Below are positions 36,197-48,428 of a DNA stretch of 64,000 nt, one piece after another. The notes below the pieces were generated by a model that made no database searches, was not told the DNA's origin, and saw only the letters and a list, made by a program, of their open reading frames with translations. The stretch is from Nageia nagi (taxonomy: Eukaryota; Pinophyta). The translations under genes and the position numbers were made by a program. The stretch lies in contig JBITNC010000001.1 in assembly GCA_050084985.1 (NCBI GenBank), forward strand, positions 162,068,001 through 162,132,000, in the 5' to 3' direction. Every line of letters starts with the position of its first letter. Position 1 is the first letter of the stretch.

Positions 36197-38659
36197 CTAA
36201 AAGAATAATAGTAATGAGATGCTTGTCAAATTGCCTAATTGAGGCCCTCCACCTGCCTCTTGTATCAATGGTATGACTTCTCTCGATCCATGGTATTTAT
36301 ACAAGGGAGAACCAGGTCACCTCCACACATGCTTTCCTCTTGGTGCACCTTCTTTCTCTCATGCTAATCATGATTAAAGCACACCTTAGAGAAATTGATA
36401 TTTTGTATGTTAAGAATAAATATTCAAATTAGTAAAATAATTAATCACCTAATGTTATTATCCTATGAATATTTACCTCAACTATATCCTTGTTTCCCTA
36501 GTACAAAACATTTATGTAGATAAAAGGTAACTAGTTAGTTGTCTATACAAATCCCTAATCATTATATACAAAACTAGAATTCAATGGATATATTTCAATC
36601 TATTCATATATATACATTAAAAATCTACATTTTAATCTAACATCACCTACATCCATACCATTCACATACTAAACATAAAATACCATCTTAGTCACTACTA
36701 TCAAATGCAATATTAGCATAGATAAGTAACATTAACACTTAGCATGACATATAAATCTAATGTCTAATACCATCCTATGAATAAATAAATAATAAAAATC
36801 AAATATTAAAATTAATATTAAAAAAAATTCATCTATGTTATAGGAGTTGGGGAAGTGATATCTAACCACCTTAGGATTTCAAAGGATCCTCAAATACAAA
36901 TTAATAACTTGATGATCAAATTAGAATGTTGAAATCACTTATATTAATTTTCCATAATGCATGCAATATCCATAATACTGAATAATGTAATTTTTTTATT
37001 AAAATTGTGTAAATTGATATTAATAAACAATAGGGTTTTTAAAGGGTCTTTGTCCCTTTTACAAAATTGTTTGATGTATAATATATATATTATATACATA
37101 GTTAATTTTCTTTCCCTTGGATACATCAAAAGGCAGTAATTAACATCCTTTAAGATATCAATATTTAAAATGCAACATCTATATTATTACTATCTATTTA
37201 GCTATATAGTAAACAAAATGTAGCATTAATCCCCTTTTGGCTTGCATGAGTTGATTGGTTTAGGTATGAATAAGAATACCATTATGTTGAATTCTACAAA
37301 TTATTTCCCGATTATGGAATCTAGCATAGGAAATAGGGTAGGCATTTTGTCCTCCCTCTTGAAAGTAAGATTATTATAATCAAACTTATATAATTTTTTT
37401 ATAAATTATTTGCATTATGGGATGAGTTTAGTTTCTTGCCTAGCTAATTGATTGATTTAAGGGCCATGGGATGGCTTCATATCTTGTATTTGGCTTGCCT
37501 TATGACTCTATTACCTCAGTCAATATTTGATTATAGATGATATAGCTTTGAAGCATTCTCATTGCCTACATTTTCTTTCTTAATTTTAATTTTCACTAAT
37601 TTGCTTCCCCTTCATTGCATTTACTTTCTTATGATGTACTAGTTGACTATTCCATAGTCTATGCTTGATATTGTATCAAGATTATTGTTAGCTTATGTTT
37701 TGTATGATCTTGTTCCTCTTTTTCACTTTCCATTGGAATGATAATCACACACATCAAATAAATTGATACAAATATTTATATTGGTTCCTTCTAATGTAGA
37801 AGTACATCTAGTCTTTGGTAGACTTTTTATTAATTAAATTGCAAGAAAATGTTACAAAGATCACAAGGATTGAGAATACAATATCCTCAATAACTTATCA
37901 AGCCTACACAAGCCTCTCAACACTCCATAATTAACTAAAATAGGTCTATGACTCCTCAATAATCAAGAGAACTATATGAAACCTTCTTTATCACCATGAT
38001 TAATCATAAATCACCAAATAATTTTTTTAGATCATCAACAACCATACTATGAAGTGTTTAAGAAGTTTTATTATTGAATTCTAACACCCCATATGCTTCC
38101 CCAAGCATTACAACTCCCAATAATTACTTCAAAACTCCTCAAACCACTTTAACTTCCCAAAAATATATTTTGATCAAATAATATTGGTGATGAACTTCAC
38201 ATACAAAAACTTGAAAAGAAATACAATGTTAATATTGTATCATGCTCACATATCCAACCCTTGTATATGTAAAGAAAACTCCTTAATAGACTAGCATTGG
38301 TGCTACCATCAACATTGGAACTACCATACAATATATAAAGTTGGTTATGCTTAGGTTAAGGTCAATTCATTTGTACAAAAGATAAAGGAAATGCAAAAAC
38401 ACTTTAGATCATAATGAGATATGCTAAAGATACTCCTCACTTTTAGAATCACCATCTCCTACAATTTAGACACTAAATTCCTCATATATCATAATGCTAG
38501 TGTTGATGCTAGAATCACTATGAGAAAATAAAATAAAACTAGATACAAAGTAAATAATTAACTAGATCTCATCATGAAAATCAATGGTAAAATTCCCACT
38601 CACAAACTTGATATATAGATCACACTTGCCTAAGAGATAGGCAATTGATCCCATAAGTA
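36197..38659. other. AT-rich stretch, no gene seen
   Basis: No supported coding region. The part from about 37740 to 38660 may hold the missing LTR of the integrase relic to its right, but no second copy is available for proof. Confidence 0.4.
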
Positions 38660-39935
38660 CTTACTTTTTAAGTAGGTGGGGAAATAATTCCTCCACCTTA
38701 ACTTTATCATACCACTTGGATTTCCTAGTAAACTATCCTTTCAACCCAAATTACCAAACTTCTTGTCGACCCCACCTTGTAGTACAAATATTTTTTTGCA
38801 AAACTAAATTCTTATTCAACTCATCCATTGTACTTGGTGTTAAGTCCTCAATAAATGATAAGACTTGACCAACCTCTACCTCAACATCAGTCATCAATAA
38901 TGACTCAAATAATTTCAATTTCTCAACATTAACAATTGAATAAATATTCATATCAAGTGGTAAATTTAATTTGAATGCATTCTCACTAAATTTCCTAATA
39001 ATATCAAATGATCCATATCTAATATGTTTCAACTTCTTACTAGTTCCTCTAGCCTTTTCTTACTGAGATGAATCCAAACTTAATCAATAACTTGAAACTT
39101 ATGTTAAAACCTATGCTTATCATATCTCAACTTATACTTACTTTGGATAGCTTTTGAGTTGCTCCTATCAAAACTTAAGGTGAATCAACCAAATCTTTTT
39201 GATAAATTTCTTAGCTTGTTCTTCCTCCTTAAGAATGGCTTCTTTAGGATATTTATGCTACCTAAAAACATAGTCAAATCTAGATGGTGAAAGATACCCA
39301 TAACATATTTCAAAAAGAGTTTTACTAGTGGAAGTATGGATTTTCCTCTCAATATAAACAAGATGTTCATCCCAAGTCTTAGGATTCTTACCACAATACC
39401 CTCTCAATAGTTATACAATTGTTCTATTTACCACCATAATTTTTCTATTAATCTAAGGTTGAAAAGAAATACTTCTCTTCAATATTGTATCCATCCTTTC
39501 CCATAAAAAAGTTCAAAACTTGCCCAAAAATATACTATACCTATAAGACATAATAGAAGTAGGCAAACCAAATGAACTCATATATGAGAAAATAAAAGTT
39601 CTATTGCATCTTGTTCAGCAATAGTATTCTTACATGGAGTCAAAATACACATCTTACTAAATCTATCAACCACAATAAACAAGTAGTCATGTCCTCTCTT
39701 AGACATAAGTAATCCACCTACAAATCCATGGAAATACTCTCTAAAGGTTTACTAGGAATAGGAATTAGTTTATACAAATCCAATTTATAATTATTAGGCT
39801 TACTATTACAATAGTACATCATATAACCTCTAATATACCTTGCAACTTGCTCTTTCATTTTAGGCCAATACACATACCTTTGAAGATTTGTCAAGGTATT
39901 TACAACACCATAATGACCAATTGTAGACACATAAA
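38660..39935 (-). pseudogene. Ty3/gypsy integrase relic
   Basis: The minus strand shows the zinc-binding start (39718-39930: GHYGVVNTLTNLQRYVYWPK, with the second Cys pair degraded to YYC). After a frameshift it continues SMDL...GHDYLFIVVDRFSKMCILTP in the catalytic core. At 38751-39032 the C-terminal domain reads RYGSFDIIRKFSENAFKLNL with NIYSIVNVEKLKLFES. A tail at 38665-38740 ends FTRKSKWYDKVKVEELFPHL. It closely resembles the integrase at 49929-50867, so it is the same lineage. The middle of the core is heavily decayed. No LTR pair, gag or RT remains nearby. Confidence 0.75.
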
Positions 39936-40376
39936 TATGATTTTTATTAAAATAGAAATCATATTATAGGTATCAATGATGTAAAAATATAAAAGTTTTG
40001 AAAATGTAAAAAAAATATCATAATCAATGTATTTGATGCAAGTGCCAAGAAAAGCACCACAAGCTATATAATACATGCATATCTCAATAAAAGTAAAGAT
40101 AAAAAATATTGCTATAAAAGAATATCAAAGGCAAAGAATTACCTATAAGATAATTAGATATTGGATATGTCAACTTATGAGCATCACATCATACCAATAA
40201 CAATGATGTTTTATAACACCACCTATATGAGGATCTATTATCTACTCTTCAATATATTTTGTATTGCTTGATTTTATCATTCGTTATAATGATTTTCATA
40301 GCATCGATTCCATGCAAAGGCAATATTCATAGTGTATACACCATAATTTTTGAATCACATAACCTTATATCTAGGT
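39936..40376. other. AT-rich stretch, no gene seen
   Basis: Nothing supported between the integrase relic and the outer gypsy LTR. Confidence 0.4.
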
Positions 40377-40770
40377 TGTTATGATGCTAAAAATATGAAA
40401 AGAGAAATATTACAAAAATGAAACAAATATTGATTTGACATAGGAAAATGACAACTATCTATTGGAAATAACAGAGCATGCATTGGTAAATAGAATATGA
40501 AATATCATCAATAAGCAAATAAGGATAGGATTTTACTGAATAGTAACAAAATCATAGGCTACTTTGAGGAGGCTACCTCCTTACAAATCCAAAGGTAAAA
40601 AAAAAATGTTCAAGCTACCTTTCTCCACACACTTCTATCTATTTATATTAAACTAGCCCTAACCCTAATAGTAATGCAAAATCGGACCCCACCCTTACAA
40701 TCATAATATTATGATTTACAATATAGGTCAACAATGTAATACTAAAATGTTAGGATGTGGGATCCTAACA
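40377..40770 (-). repeat. Downstream LTR of the outer element
   Basis: 394 bp, TGTTATGATG to GGATCCTAACA. It contains a short CCCTAACCCTAA, shared with its partner. Confidence 0.9.
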
Positions 40771-40786
40771 TGCCACCCCTCTTGGG
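40771..40786 (-). promoter_or_regulatory. Polypurine tract of the outer element
   Basis: The minus strand reads CCCAAGAGGGGTGGCA immediately before the LTR. It would prime plus-strand DNA synthesis. Confidence 0.75.
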
Positions 40787-40919
40787 ATGAAGCTTTGTCC
40801 TTAAAGCTTGAAGTATGGAAACTATTGCTACAACTGATGAAGGATTTCCCATGTTGCATCTTCTGGTGCCATGCCTTGCCACACATAAGGACTTCTATGA
40901 TGGAGTGATTATGAAGCTA

Positions 40920-42230
40920 TCATGAATGTTGATCCAAAATTACCTTAGTTATAATTTCCATTGATCCATCCTCTACAAACTCAAGTAATTGTGTTTGAAC
41001 TTGAACCTCTGTTCCAACCATTTTGTTGAGGTAAGAGACATGAAACACTAGGTGAATCTTGAAAGAAGTAAGAAGCTCTAATTTGTATGCAACTAGGCCA
41101 ATGTGCTGTAACACCTTGTAAGGACCATAAAACTTTGGGGCCAATTTTTGAGGGCATTTTATTTTTAAGGATTTCTAGCAATAAGGTTGCAACCTTAGAA
41201 AGACCATGTCATCTACTTGGAACTCTCTTCCCACACATTGCTGATTAGCTTATTATTTCATATCATATTAGGCTATCTAAAGGTTATCCTTGAGCAAAAA
41301 AAAATATCATCTTAAGTAACTAAAGCTAAGTCAACTACTTGAATTTTACTGGTACCTACAGCATACAAGGTGACTATTGGTTGAGCTTGACCATACACTA
41401 CTTCATAGGGGGTCATCTTGCTGGTAGAAATGATAAGATGTATTATAACATCACTTAGCTAAGGGAAGCCATCATACCTAATGCATAGGTTGTACTAAAG
41501 CAAAATAACATAAATATATTTTCAAGCATTTGTTGATAATTTCATTTTGACCATTAGTTTATGGATGATATGTTGAGCTCATGTTTAGTTGCGTACCTTA
41601 CAGTTTAAAAATCTCTTGCCAAAAATGGCTTGTAAAAGTGGGATCACAATCACTAAAAATCATATTTGGCATGCCATGTAGTTTGAAAATTATATCTAGG
41701 AATAATTGTGCCACTATCACTGCTTTGTAGAGATGAGCCAATGAACCAAAATGAGCATATTTGGATAACCAACTAACCACCACTAGAATAACTGATTTAT
41801 CATGAGATTTAGTAAGGCCTTCAATGAAATCCATTGAGATATCGATCCATGTATGGGTATGTATGGGAAGAGGTTGAAGGAGTCCCGGAGTACCCATTGT
41901 CTCACCCTTTTATCATTGACACACATCATAAGCTACCACAAACTGCTTGATATCCAATTTCATACATATCTAATAGAATAATCGTGCCACTCGCTTATAA
42001 GTTTTCAAAAATCCTTCATTCCTAATGTAGGTGTGGAATGAAATTTGGAAAGTATTTTTGATTTACATTTTGAAGGAGATGGTAACAAAATTTGACCTCT
42101 AAATCTCAAAATATCATCATGCCATGTGTGGTGTGGTTTACTCATGGGGTCTTGAGTGATCTATTTTAGCAATTCTTGGGTCAAGCTATCCTATACCCAC
42201 TCTTATTGAACTTTATCCAACAATTGAGAA
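40920..42230 (-). pseudogene. Integrase of the outer element
   Basis: The catalytic core is at 41598-41897 (SMDFIEGLTKSHDKSVILVV, then LHGMPNMIFSDCDPTFTSHF). The third acid is still seen after a frame change as NGQNEIINKCL at about 41530. The C-terminal domain at 40920-41144 reads [20 protein letters not shown] and [11 protein letters not shown], a block typical of chromovirus-type integrases just before the end of pol. Integrase cuts target DNA and joins the element cDNA. The Arg of the usual SDRD is Cys. Stops and frameshifts separate the parts, and the zinc-binding start around 41930-42230 is barely readable. Confidence 0.75.
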
Positions 42231-42359
42231 ATAGGAAATTAAAGAGCTTATAGTGCTACTTGATCTTGAAATTTTCTAAACAAAGCATCAACAACTACAT
42301 TCTCCTTACCTTTACAGTATACTATCTCATAATCATACCCTAGTAGTTTGGTCACTCAT

Positions 42360-43400
42360 TTTTGTTGCTTAGATGTAGAAATGCATTACTCAATGAAAAT
42401 TTTCAAATTGTGATGATCTGTGAGGATGATGAAATGGTGACTAATGAGATATGGTCTCCAATGTGGAACTACATGAATGATGGTAAACATTTCTTTTTCA
42501 TAAGTGGATTTACTCAAATTTTTTCTAGAGAGTGCTTTGCTAGTGAATGCCAAGGGATGCACCTCTTGCTTTAATACTACTCATATTCCTACTCCACAAG
42601 CATCACTTTCTATCATAAAGGTTTTAGTAAAATTTGGCATTGCTAATATTAGGATGGTACACATCACCTCCTTGAGCTTAAGGAAAGCTACCTCAGCTTG
42701 AGGGGACCATTGGAATGCATTCTTTTTCAACATGGTTAGATGTGCTATAATATTGCCATAATCCTTCACAAATTTTCTATAATAGCTTGTCAACCCCAAG
42801 AATCCTTGGAGACTTTTCAAAGATGTAGGAATAGACAAATTATACATGTCAGTAATCTTTTATGGATCCATGTTAACTCCTTCTTTAGATATAACATGGC
42901 CTAGGTAGTTGATTTCCCTCTTGCCAAATGAACATTTTGATTTTTTCGCATATAGCTAGTGTTCCTTTAAAATTTGTAAGGTTTGGTCAACATGTGCCAC
43001 ATGTTCTTACCATGTATTACTATAGATCAAGATATCATCAAAGAAAACTAAAATGAACTTCCTAAGGAATGGATGAAACACCTGATTCATTAAACTTTGA
43101 AATGTGGATGGAGCATTTGTGAGGAAAAAATGCATGACTAGAAACTTATAATGGTCCTCATGGGTGTGAAATGTAGTTTTTGATATATCCTCCTCCTTGA
43201 GATAGATTTTGTAATACATAGATTGTAGGTACAGCTTGGAAAAATATCTTGCCCTATGTAGTTCATCCAATACTTCATCAATGACTAGGATGGAAAATTT
43301 GTCCTTGATGGTAATTTTGTTGAGGGCCTTGAAATCCACACACATATGCTAGGAACCATCTTTCTTACAAACCAATATAATTAGAGAAGAATATGGGCTT
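42360..43400 (-). pseudogene. Reverse transcriptase and RNase H of the outer element
   Basis: RT lies at 43007-43345: [17 protein letters not shown] (fingers), a palm region with [20 protein letters not shown], and the catalytic [10 protein letters not shown] at about 43019-43042. At 42581-42847 the connection and start of RNase H read SLKSLQGFLGLTSYYRKFV and MIESDACGVGI, where the RNase H catalytic Asp is kept (SDACG). RT copies the element RNA into DNA and RNase H removes the template. Some substitutions are severe (for example ISKTTFHTH), and the segments are out of frame with each other. Confidence 0.8.
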
Positions 43401-43781
43401 ATGCTCGGTCAGAAAACTCTTGCATCCAATAGTTCCTTAACCAATTTTTCAATTTTATTTTTCTATAAACAAGGATACCAATAAGGATGAATGTTTGTTG
43501 GGTGAATTCCTGGCACTAACTAGATAGAATGATCATGTGATCACTGGGGTGGTAAGCCCCTTGGTTCCTCAAAGGTACTTGAATGCTTACTTAAGATGGG
43601 TTGTAGATCTTTAGGCTCTATGATTTCAAATTCAATGATTGGATAAAGAGTATAATTGTGCTAGCATCCCTTTTTCAATTTTTTGTAGGATCTTTTCCAT
43701 GTGATGTGAGATCACAACTTGTATAGATCCACCCTATAATCCCTTGAGAGTATGCTCTTATTAATCTATTTTTAAGGTCAT

Positions 43782-44327
43782 CTATAGCTTTACAAAATTC
43801 CACTGTATGATGCCCAAATTCGTTAGCCATTGTATCCCCAAAACTATATCACATCCCCCAAGTGGTAAAGCATACATGTTGCTTTTCAAAGTATAGTGGT
43901 CCATGCTTAGTTTAACATTATGGCATGTGCCTTTACATGCTATTTTTCCTCCATTACCAACCATAACCTCAAAATTATTTATAGGGTGGATGTAACAATC
44001 AACAATCTTAGCCACTCATGGATCAATGAAATTATGAGTACTTCCTAAATCCAACAATATTATGAGAGGGCACTTTTTAAAAGACCCTTTATCCTTCATA
44101 GTTTGAGGGGTGGTAATTCCTACCAATGCATTGTAAGAGATAATTGAGGCCTCCTCATCTAGAATTTTCTCTATAGCCTCTCTATATGCACTCTCATATT
44201 CCTCCTCACTAGGAGCATCAACATCAAGGAAATATAACTTTTGTTGTGTATAATGATGACCATAAACAAATTTATCATCATAGTTATAGTATAAGCCCTT
44301 CTTTAGATGCTCTTCCATTCCTCCCAC
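43782..44327 (-). pseudogene. Aspartic protease of the outer element
   Basis: LIILLDLGSTHNFIDP contains the retropepsin turn, but the catalytic triad DSG reads DLG. The second half, after one stop at 44015, continues with GGKIACKGTCHNVKL and PLGGCDIVLGIQWLTNLG, the flap and the conserved GCDxVLGxxWL block of plant Ty3/gypsy proteases. The segment before it (44100-44327) is the gag-protease linker, which is acidic (DVDAPSEEEYESAYREAIEK). Protease releases mature Gag and Pol. Confidence 0.8.
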
Positions 44328-44399
44328 ATCAATTTCTTAGTTTGCATTATGTGATTTGATGGTGGGGCACTAGTGTCATTAAAGGAATGGAAAATATTA

Positions 44400-45131
44400 T
44401 GTGTTTTAGTGAATGGAGGTTTTGCATTTCATTGATGAGCACTGACTTTATCTTTAATGAGCTTTGATAAGGCAATAGCATCCATCATAGTTTTGGGATT
44501 AAATATTTTTACCTCTAGTTTAATTTCTTCCTTTAATCCACTAATAAAACAACTTGTGAAAAATGCATCATCCAACCCCTTTATGTGATTTGCCAATTTC
44601 TCAAACTAATTTTGGTATTCTTTGACTATTGTAGTTTGATGTAACCTGGTCAATGCCCTTGTGAAATATTCATAGTCACTAGGACCAAAATGGATCAATA
44701 ATTATTGAGTGAATTCATCCCATGAAGGAGCAGGATGCATTTTTGAGTACCATTGGTGCCATTGGAGAGCCTCATAGTCCAAATGAAAAGATGCCATGTG
44801 CACCTTCAAATCCTCTGGGATTTGGTTTAATGTGAAATATTATCTAGCTTTATAAATCTAGCTAGTGGGATTATCTCCATCAAATCAAGGAAAATCTAAT
44901 TTGGTTGTGCAAGGAAGAATGAAATCACCTTATTGGCTATAAAATTTATGATAATACCCTTATGGATTTCTTGACTACCCTGATTGCTATGAATTGGATG
45001 TATTATTGGTATGATTGAGACTTAGTTGAACACTATCACATTTACTATCAAGGGTTTGTATTTGTGTCTATATTTATTGAATTTTTGCTTTGAATGTACT
45101 GGTAAGTGTATCTACCATTTTTTGGATCATA
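44400..45131 (-). pseudogene. gag of the outer element
   Basis: The probable start is the ATG complementary to about 45129-45131. The Retrotrans_gag core reads DFPRFDGDNPTSW, LNQIPEDLKVHMASFHLDYE, ALQWHQWYSKMHP, SDYEYFTRALTRLHQTTIVK and LDDAFFTSCFISGLKEEIKL, separated by single stops. This is the usual plant gypsy gag order (FDGxxP-W, then W-x-x-F, then FxxGL). No intact zinc knuckle was found. The inner element is inserted about 440 bp upstream of it, in the leader. Confidence 0.75.
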
Positions 45132-45570
45132 GTTTGAAATGTCATCATTGTAGGATTAGCTTGTGTTGCTATTTGGGATTTTGTTTCAAGTGCTATTTTT
45201 GAAAACTGCTATTTTTAAAGCTAATATTTCTAAAAACTATTATTTTTAGAAATGATTATTTTTAGAAAGTGATAAAAAAAGTGTATGGGTTTAATATATC
45301 AAAATGATCAGATCAAAAAAGATGATCATAATAGGCTAGCTCTCCTGATGATGATTTTTGGATCCATAAACTCTTTTTTTTTTACATCTATGGGTCTATT
45401 TGTTTTTGTTAAAAATTGTTGAAATAGTACAAATTTTTAGTTATTTAGCTCTAAAGTTTTTACTACCTCTAAACTGCTATTTTTGGTGGCTCTAAAAAAT
45501 TGCATGTCATACATTCTACTTCTTGAATCAAGGATTTTTATGTGAAGGAATAATTCTAGGGTAAGGATTA

Positions 45571-46769
45571 TGATCCAAAATTTGGATCCCTTCAACATTT
45601 AGTAATCTCCATTTTAGTGTGTTCGTTGTGATCATCTTGTATTTAGCTTTTTGAGACTTCTTTCGGATCGTGAATTCAATTCCGTATGTGGAAGATATGA
45701 TATTAATTCCATTTTGTGTATTTTTAAGGAAAAAAAAAATTAAAAGGATTAAAAAATATATGGTGGGACCCGCCTGCCACTGTGGAGTCAAAATAGCCTA
45801 CATGGAAGGTCAAGTGCTGTGTGGAAGTGATGAGGTGAGGGAGAGAGGAGGTCCACATTGGAGTTTGATCGCACCATTTGATTGTAGGGAAGCCCACGTG
45901 AATGCCTACATGGAATACCATGTGGAGCAGGCGGATGATAGAGCCCACGTTGGAGCTATAATTGCCAACCAAACTACATGGAGCTTGCCAACCTAGCTAC
46001 CCACACCAACCAAGCCATCTGACCACTAGAACAAACCACCATGCCATTGCTTGATCGCCAACCAAGCCGCCAGTCAACAAGAGGTTGACTTCTACCTAGA
46101 AAGCACCACATGTCACCGCCATAGTGCACCTACCTGATTTTAAGTTTTTTAATGTATTTTGGTGTTTTCAAAGGTTTTTGGTGATTTTTGATTCACCTAA
46201 GGTCCTATTATTAGGCTAAGTAATTTTATTAGCCTGAAACAATCTAGAGAGTGCATTATTTTGATTTTAGAGCTCATTTTTGGGAGATTTTTACAACCAT
46301 TTGAGCCCAAATTTGATAGGAAGATCAAGGAGGTTAATGGGTATCTAAAAATAGGTTTTGTTTCAAATTTCTTAGTTGTAATTCTCTCTAGTTTTAGCCC
46401 CAAAATTGTATAAAAGGGGAGCAAATTAGATGTGAAAAAAGGAGGATTTCAGGAAGGTTGTTCTCAGTTCTTGTTGTGATTTTTAGAGCTTTGAGTGTGT
46501 TGTGAATGTGAGAGGAGGTTTTGAAGGACTATGGAGGCCTTGTGAAGTGATTCCACCCATTGATAGTAGAGAGCTTTTGAGATGGATGTAGCCCACATTA
46601 GGTGAACCAGGATAAATTTTGCTTGTCTCTTCTATGGTGAATGCTTTTCTCTTCTCTGTGTTTACAAATTTATTCCTAATTTTCCTTTACAAGCACTTAA
46701 TTGTTTTAATTGTGAATTGATCCTAAGAAAAGATTAAATTGAAATTTCAATCTTATTATTTTTGGATCA
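45571..46769 (+). repeat. 5' LTR of the inner element
   Basis: 1199 bp. It includes a strong TATAAAAG at 46409-46416 followed by GGGGAGC. Open frames inside it (for example 45670-45996) are not genes: they lie in the LTR and recur with changes in the other LTR. Confidence 0.9.
46409..46416 (+). promoter_or_regulatory. TATA box of the inner 5' LTR
   Basis: TATAAAAG, conserved at 52237-52244 in the other LTR. Transcription of the element probably starts about 30 bp downstream. Confidence 0.6.
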
Positions 46770-46773
46770 AGTT

Positions 46774-46785
46774 TGGTATCAGAGT
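46774..46785 (+). promoter_or_regulatory. Primer binding site of the inner element
   Basis: TGGTATCAGAGT, starting five bases after the LTR. It matches the initiator-Met tRNA site TGGTATCAGAGC except for the last base. Confidence 0.85.
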
Positions 46786-46955
46786 AGTTGAAATCATTGG
46801 GATAACCTATATTTTTGAGATTGTTGTTGGTGTTTGGAAAGTGTTCTTGCATGTATACTAGGTCATAAAGCAAGAAAGGAGAAAGAGAATTTGTGGAGGA
46901 GGATCCAAAAATTAGTTCTAGAGTTTGGCTAAAGAAGAAAAGAGAGCTTGGAGCC

Positions 46956-47879
46956 ATGGCAAATGAAGGAGGGTCTAATGTGGAAAAGAAAATTGTTGAT
47001 CTCTCCATAATGTTCCAGAAGATGTCTCTACAATTCCAACATTTTCAAGAACAACAATACAAGAAAAATGAAGGTGAAACTAGTGAAGGTAATAAAATTG
47101 ACAATGATGTTACACATAGTGTTTTTCAAGGTTCTCCTTTGAAATTGGAAGTTAAATTTGATTTGCCTACTTTTATTGGAGAAGTGAATGCTAAGAAGTT
47201 AGACCATTGGATTAAATAAATTGAAGTATATTGTAGAATTCAAAGAATTGTAAGAGATGAGGATAAAATCCAATCAGCAACTCTTAAAATGAGTGGTAAT
47301 GCACTTGTTTGGTGGGAAAGTTGTTTACAAAGTAAGAATGAATCAATTCAAGCTTGTATTGCTTCTTGGACCCATTTTGTATAATTACTTAGAAACCAGT
47401 TTTATCCTTTGGGTTATCGACAAAAGGCAGTCATAGAATGGCAAACTTTCTATCAAGGCAAAGGGCAAAGTGTGCAAGAGTACACTACAGAATTCCAAAG
47501 AAGAGCTACAATGCTAGGTATTCCTCTTGATTCCCAAAATACTCTTCGTAAGTATATTGGTGGTTTGCATAATTATTTAAGGCATATAATATTGATGTTT
47601 GATCCAAATGATTTGGATAAAGTTTGTGTACAAGCCACTCACTTAGAAGAAAGGGAAAAATTCATTAAGGATGGGAAAAAGAAAAATGCTTCCAATAACA
47701 ATAGTAATAATGATTCTGAAAAGAACAAAGGAAAGGGTAAAAATAAAACTATGTCTACTACACAAAAAGAGAAGTCTAAAGATGTATGTACACATTGTCA
47801 AAAAGAAGGTCATTTAGAGGCTAAATGTTGGAAATTGCATTCTGAATTATGCCCTAAACCTAAAGGTCAAAAGAAATAA
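46956..47879 (+). pseudogene. gag of the inner element
   Basis: The start is taken as the ATG at 46956 (MANEGG), inside a longer open frame. The capsid-like part includes FDLPTFIGEVNAKKLDHWIK, a stop (47217), FVWWES-type sequence, a second stop (about 47383), then QTFYQGKGQSVQEYTTEFQR and LRKYIGGLHNYLRHIILMF. A lysine/asparagine-rich linker leads to a perfect zinc knuckle at 47787-47828, CTHCQKEGHLEAKC (CX2CX4HX4C), and a basic end. Gag forms the particle and binds the element RNA. Both stops are TAA where CAA (Gln) is expected. Confidence 0.85.
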
Positions 47880-47930
47880 ACAAATACTATTACTAAGGAA
47901 ATTAAAGATGGTTAAGATGTAGATGATAAA

Positions 47931-48425
47931 ATGGCATGTATGGTTTTGCATAATACACCTAATGAAGATGAGGAAAAGAAGAAAATTGAACTTTTTCACA
48001 TCAAGGTGCAAGCTAAGAAGACTAGGATTGATACATTGTTTGATTCTGGATCTCAAGCTAACTTAATTGCAGAAAAGTATGTCAAATCACTTGCACTCAC
48101 TACTCAACCTCATACAAACCCATATCCATTGGGATGGGTTAATAAAAATTCAAAGTTAAAGGTAACACAACAATGCAAGTTGCAATTTAGGATTAACAGG
48201 GATTACATTGATGAAGTTTTACTTGATGTTGTTCATTTGGATATTTGTGGGATTGTGCTTGGTAGTCCTTATCTATGGGAAAGAGATGCTTTATTTTATA
48301 TAAAGGAAAAAAAATATACACTCATTAAAGATGGAATTGAATACATGGTTAGTGCTCATCAAAATAAGAAAAAGGATATTTCTTTGATTACTGCAGGACA
48401 AGCAAAGAGACTAATTAATACAAGA
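47931..48425 (+). pseudogene. Aspartic protease of the inner element
   Basis: Open over 165 codons. The catalytic turn LFDSGSQANLI (Asp codon at 48042-48044) is intact, followed by the conserved LDICGIVLGSPYLWERDALF block near 48235-48290. Of the pol-encoded domains in this window it is one of the least damaged. It ends in a stop just before the RT frame, which restarts at 48429. In intact relatives gag, protease and RT are one polyprotein, so the stops at 47877, 47912 and 48426 are probably secondary. Confidence 0.85.
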
Positions 48426-48428
48426 TAA

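Noticed and set aside
36944-37139. Overlapping 60-codon frames on both strands
   Set aside because: They are in a very AT-rich segment with no coding signature; chance frames.
40650-40675. CCCTAACCCTAA in the outer gypsy LTR as a telomeric insertion
   Set aside because: It is short and present in both LTRs, so it is simply part of the LTR sequence.
45670-45996. 108-codon plus-strand open frame, with a similar one at 51480-51824
   Set aside because: Both lie inside the two LTRs of the inner element, so they are chance frames in a repeated non-coding sequence.
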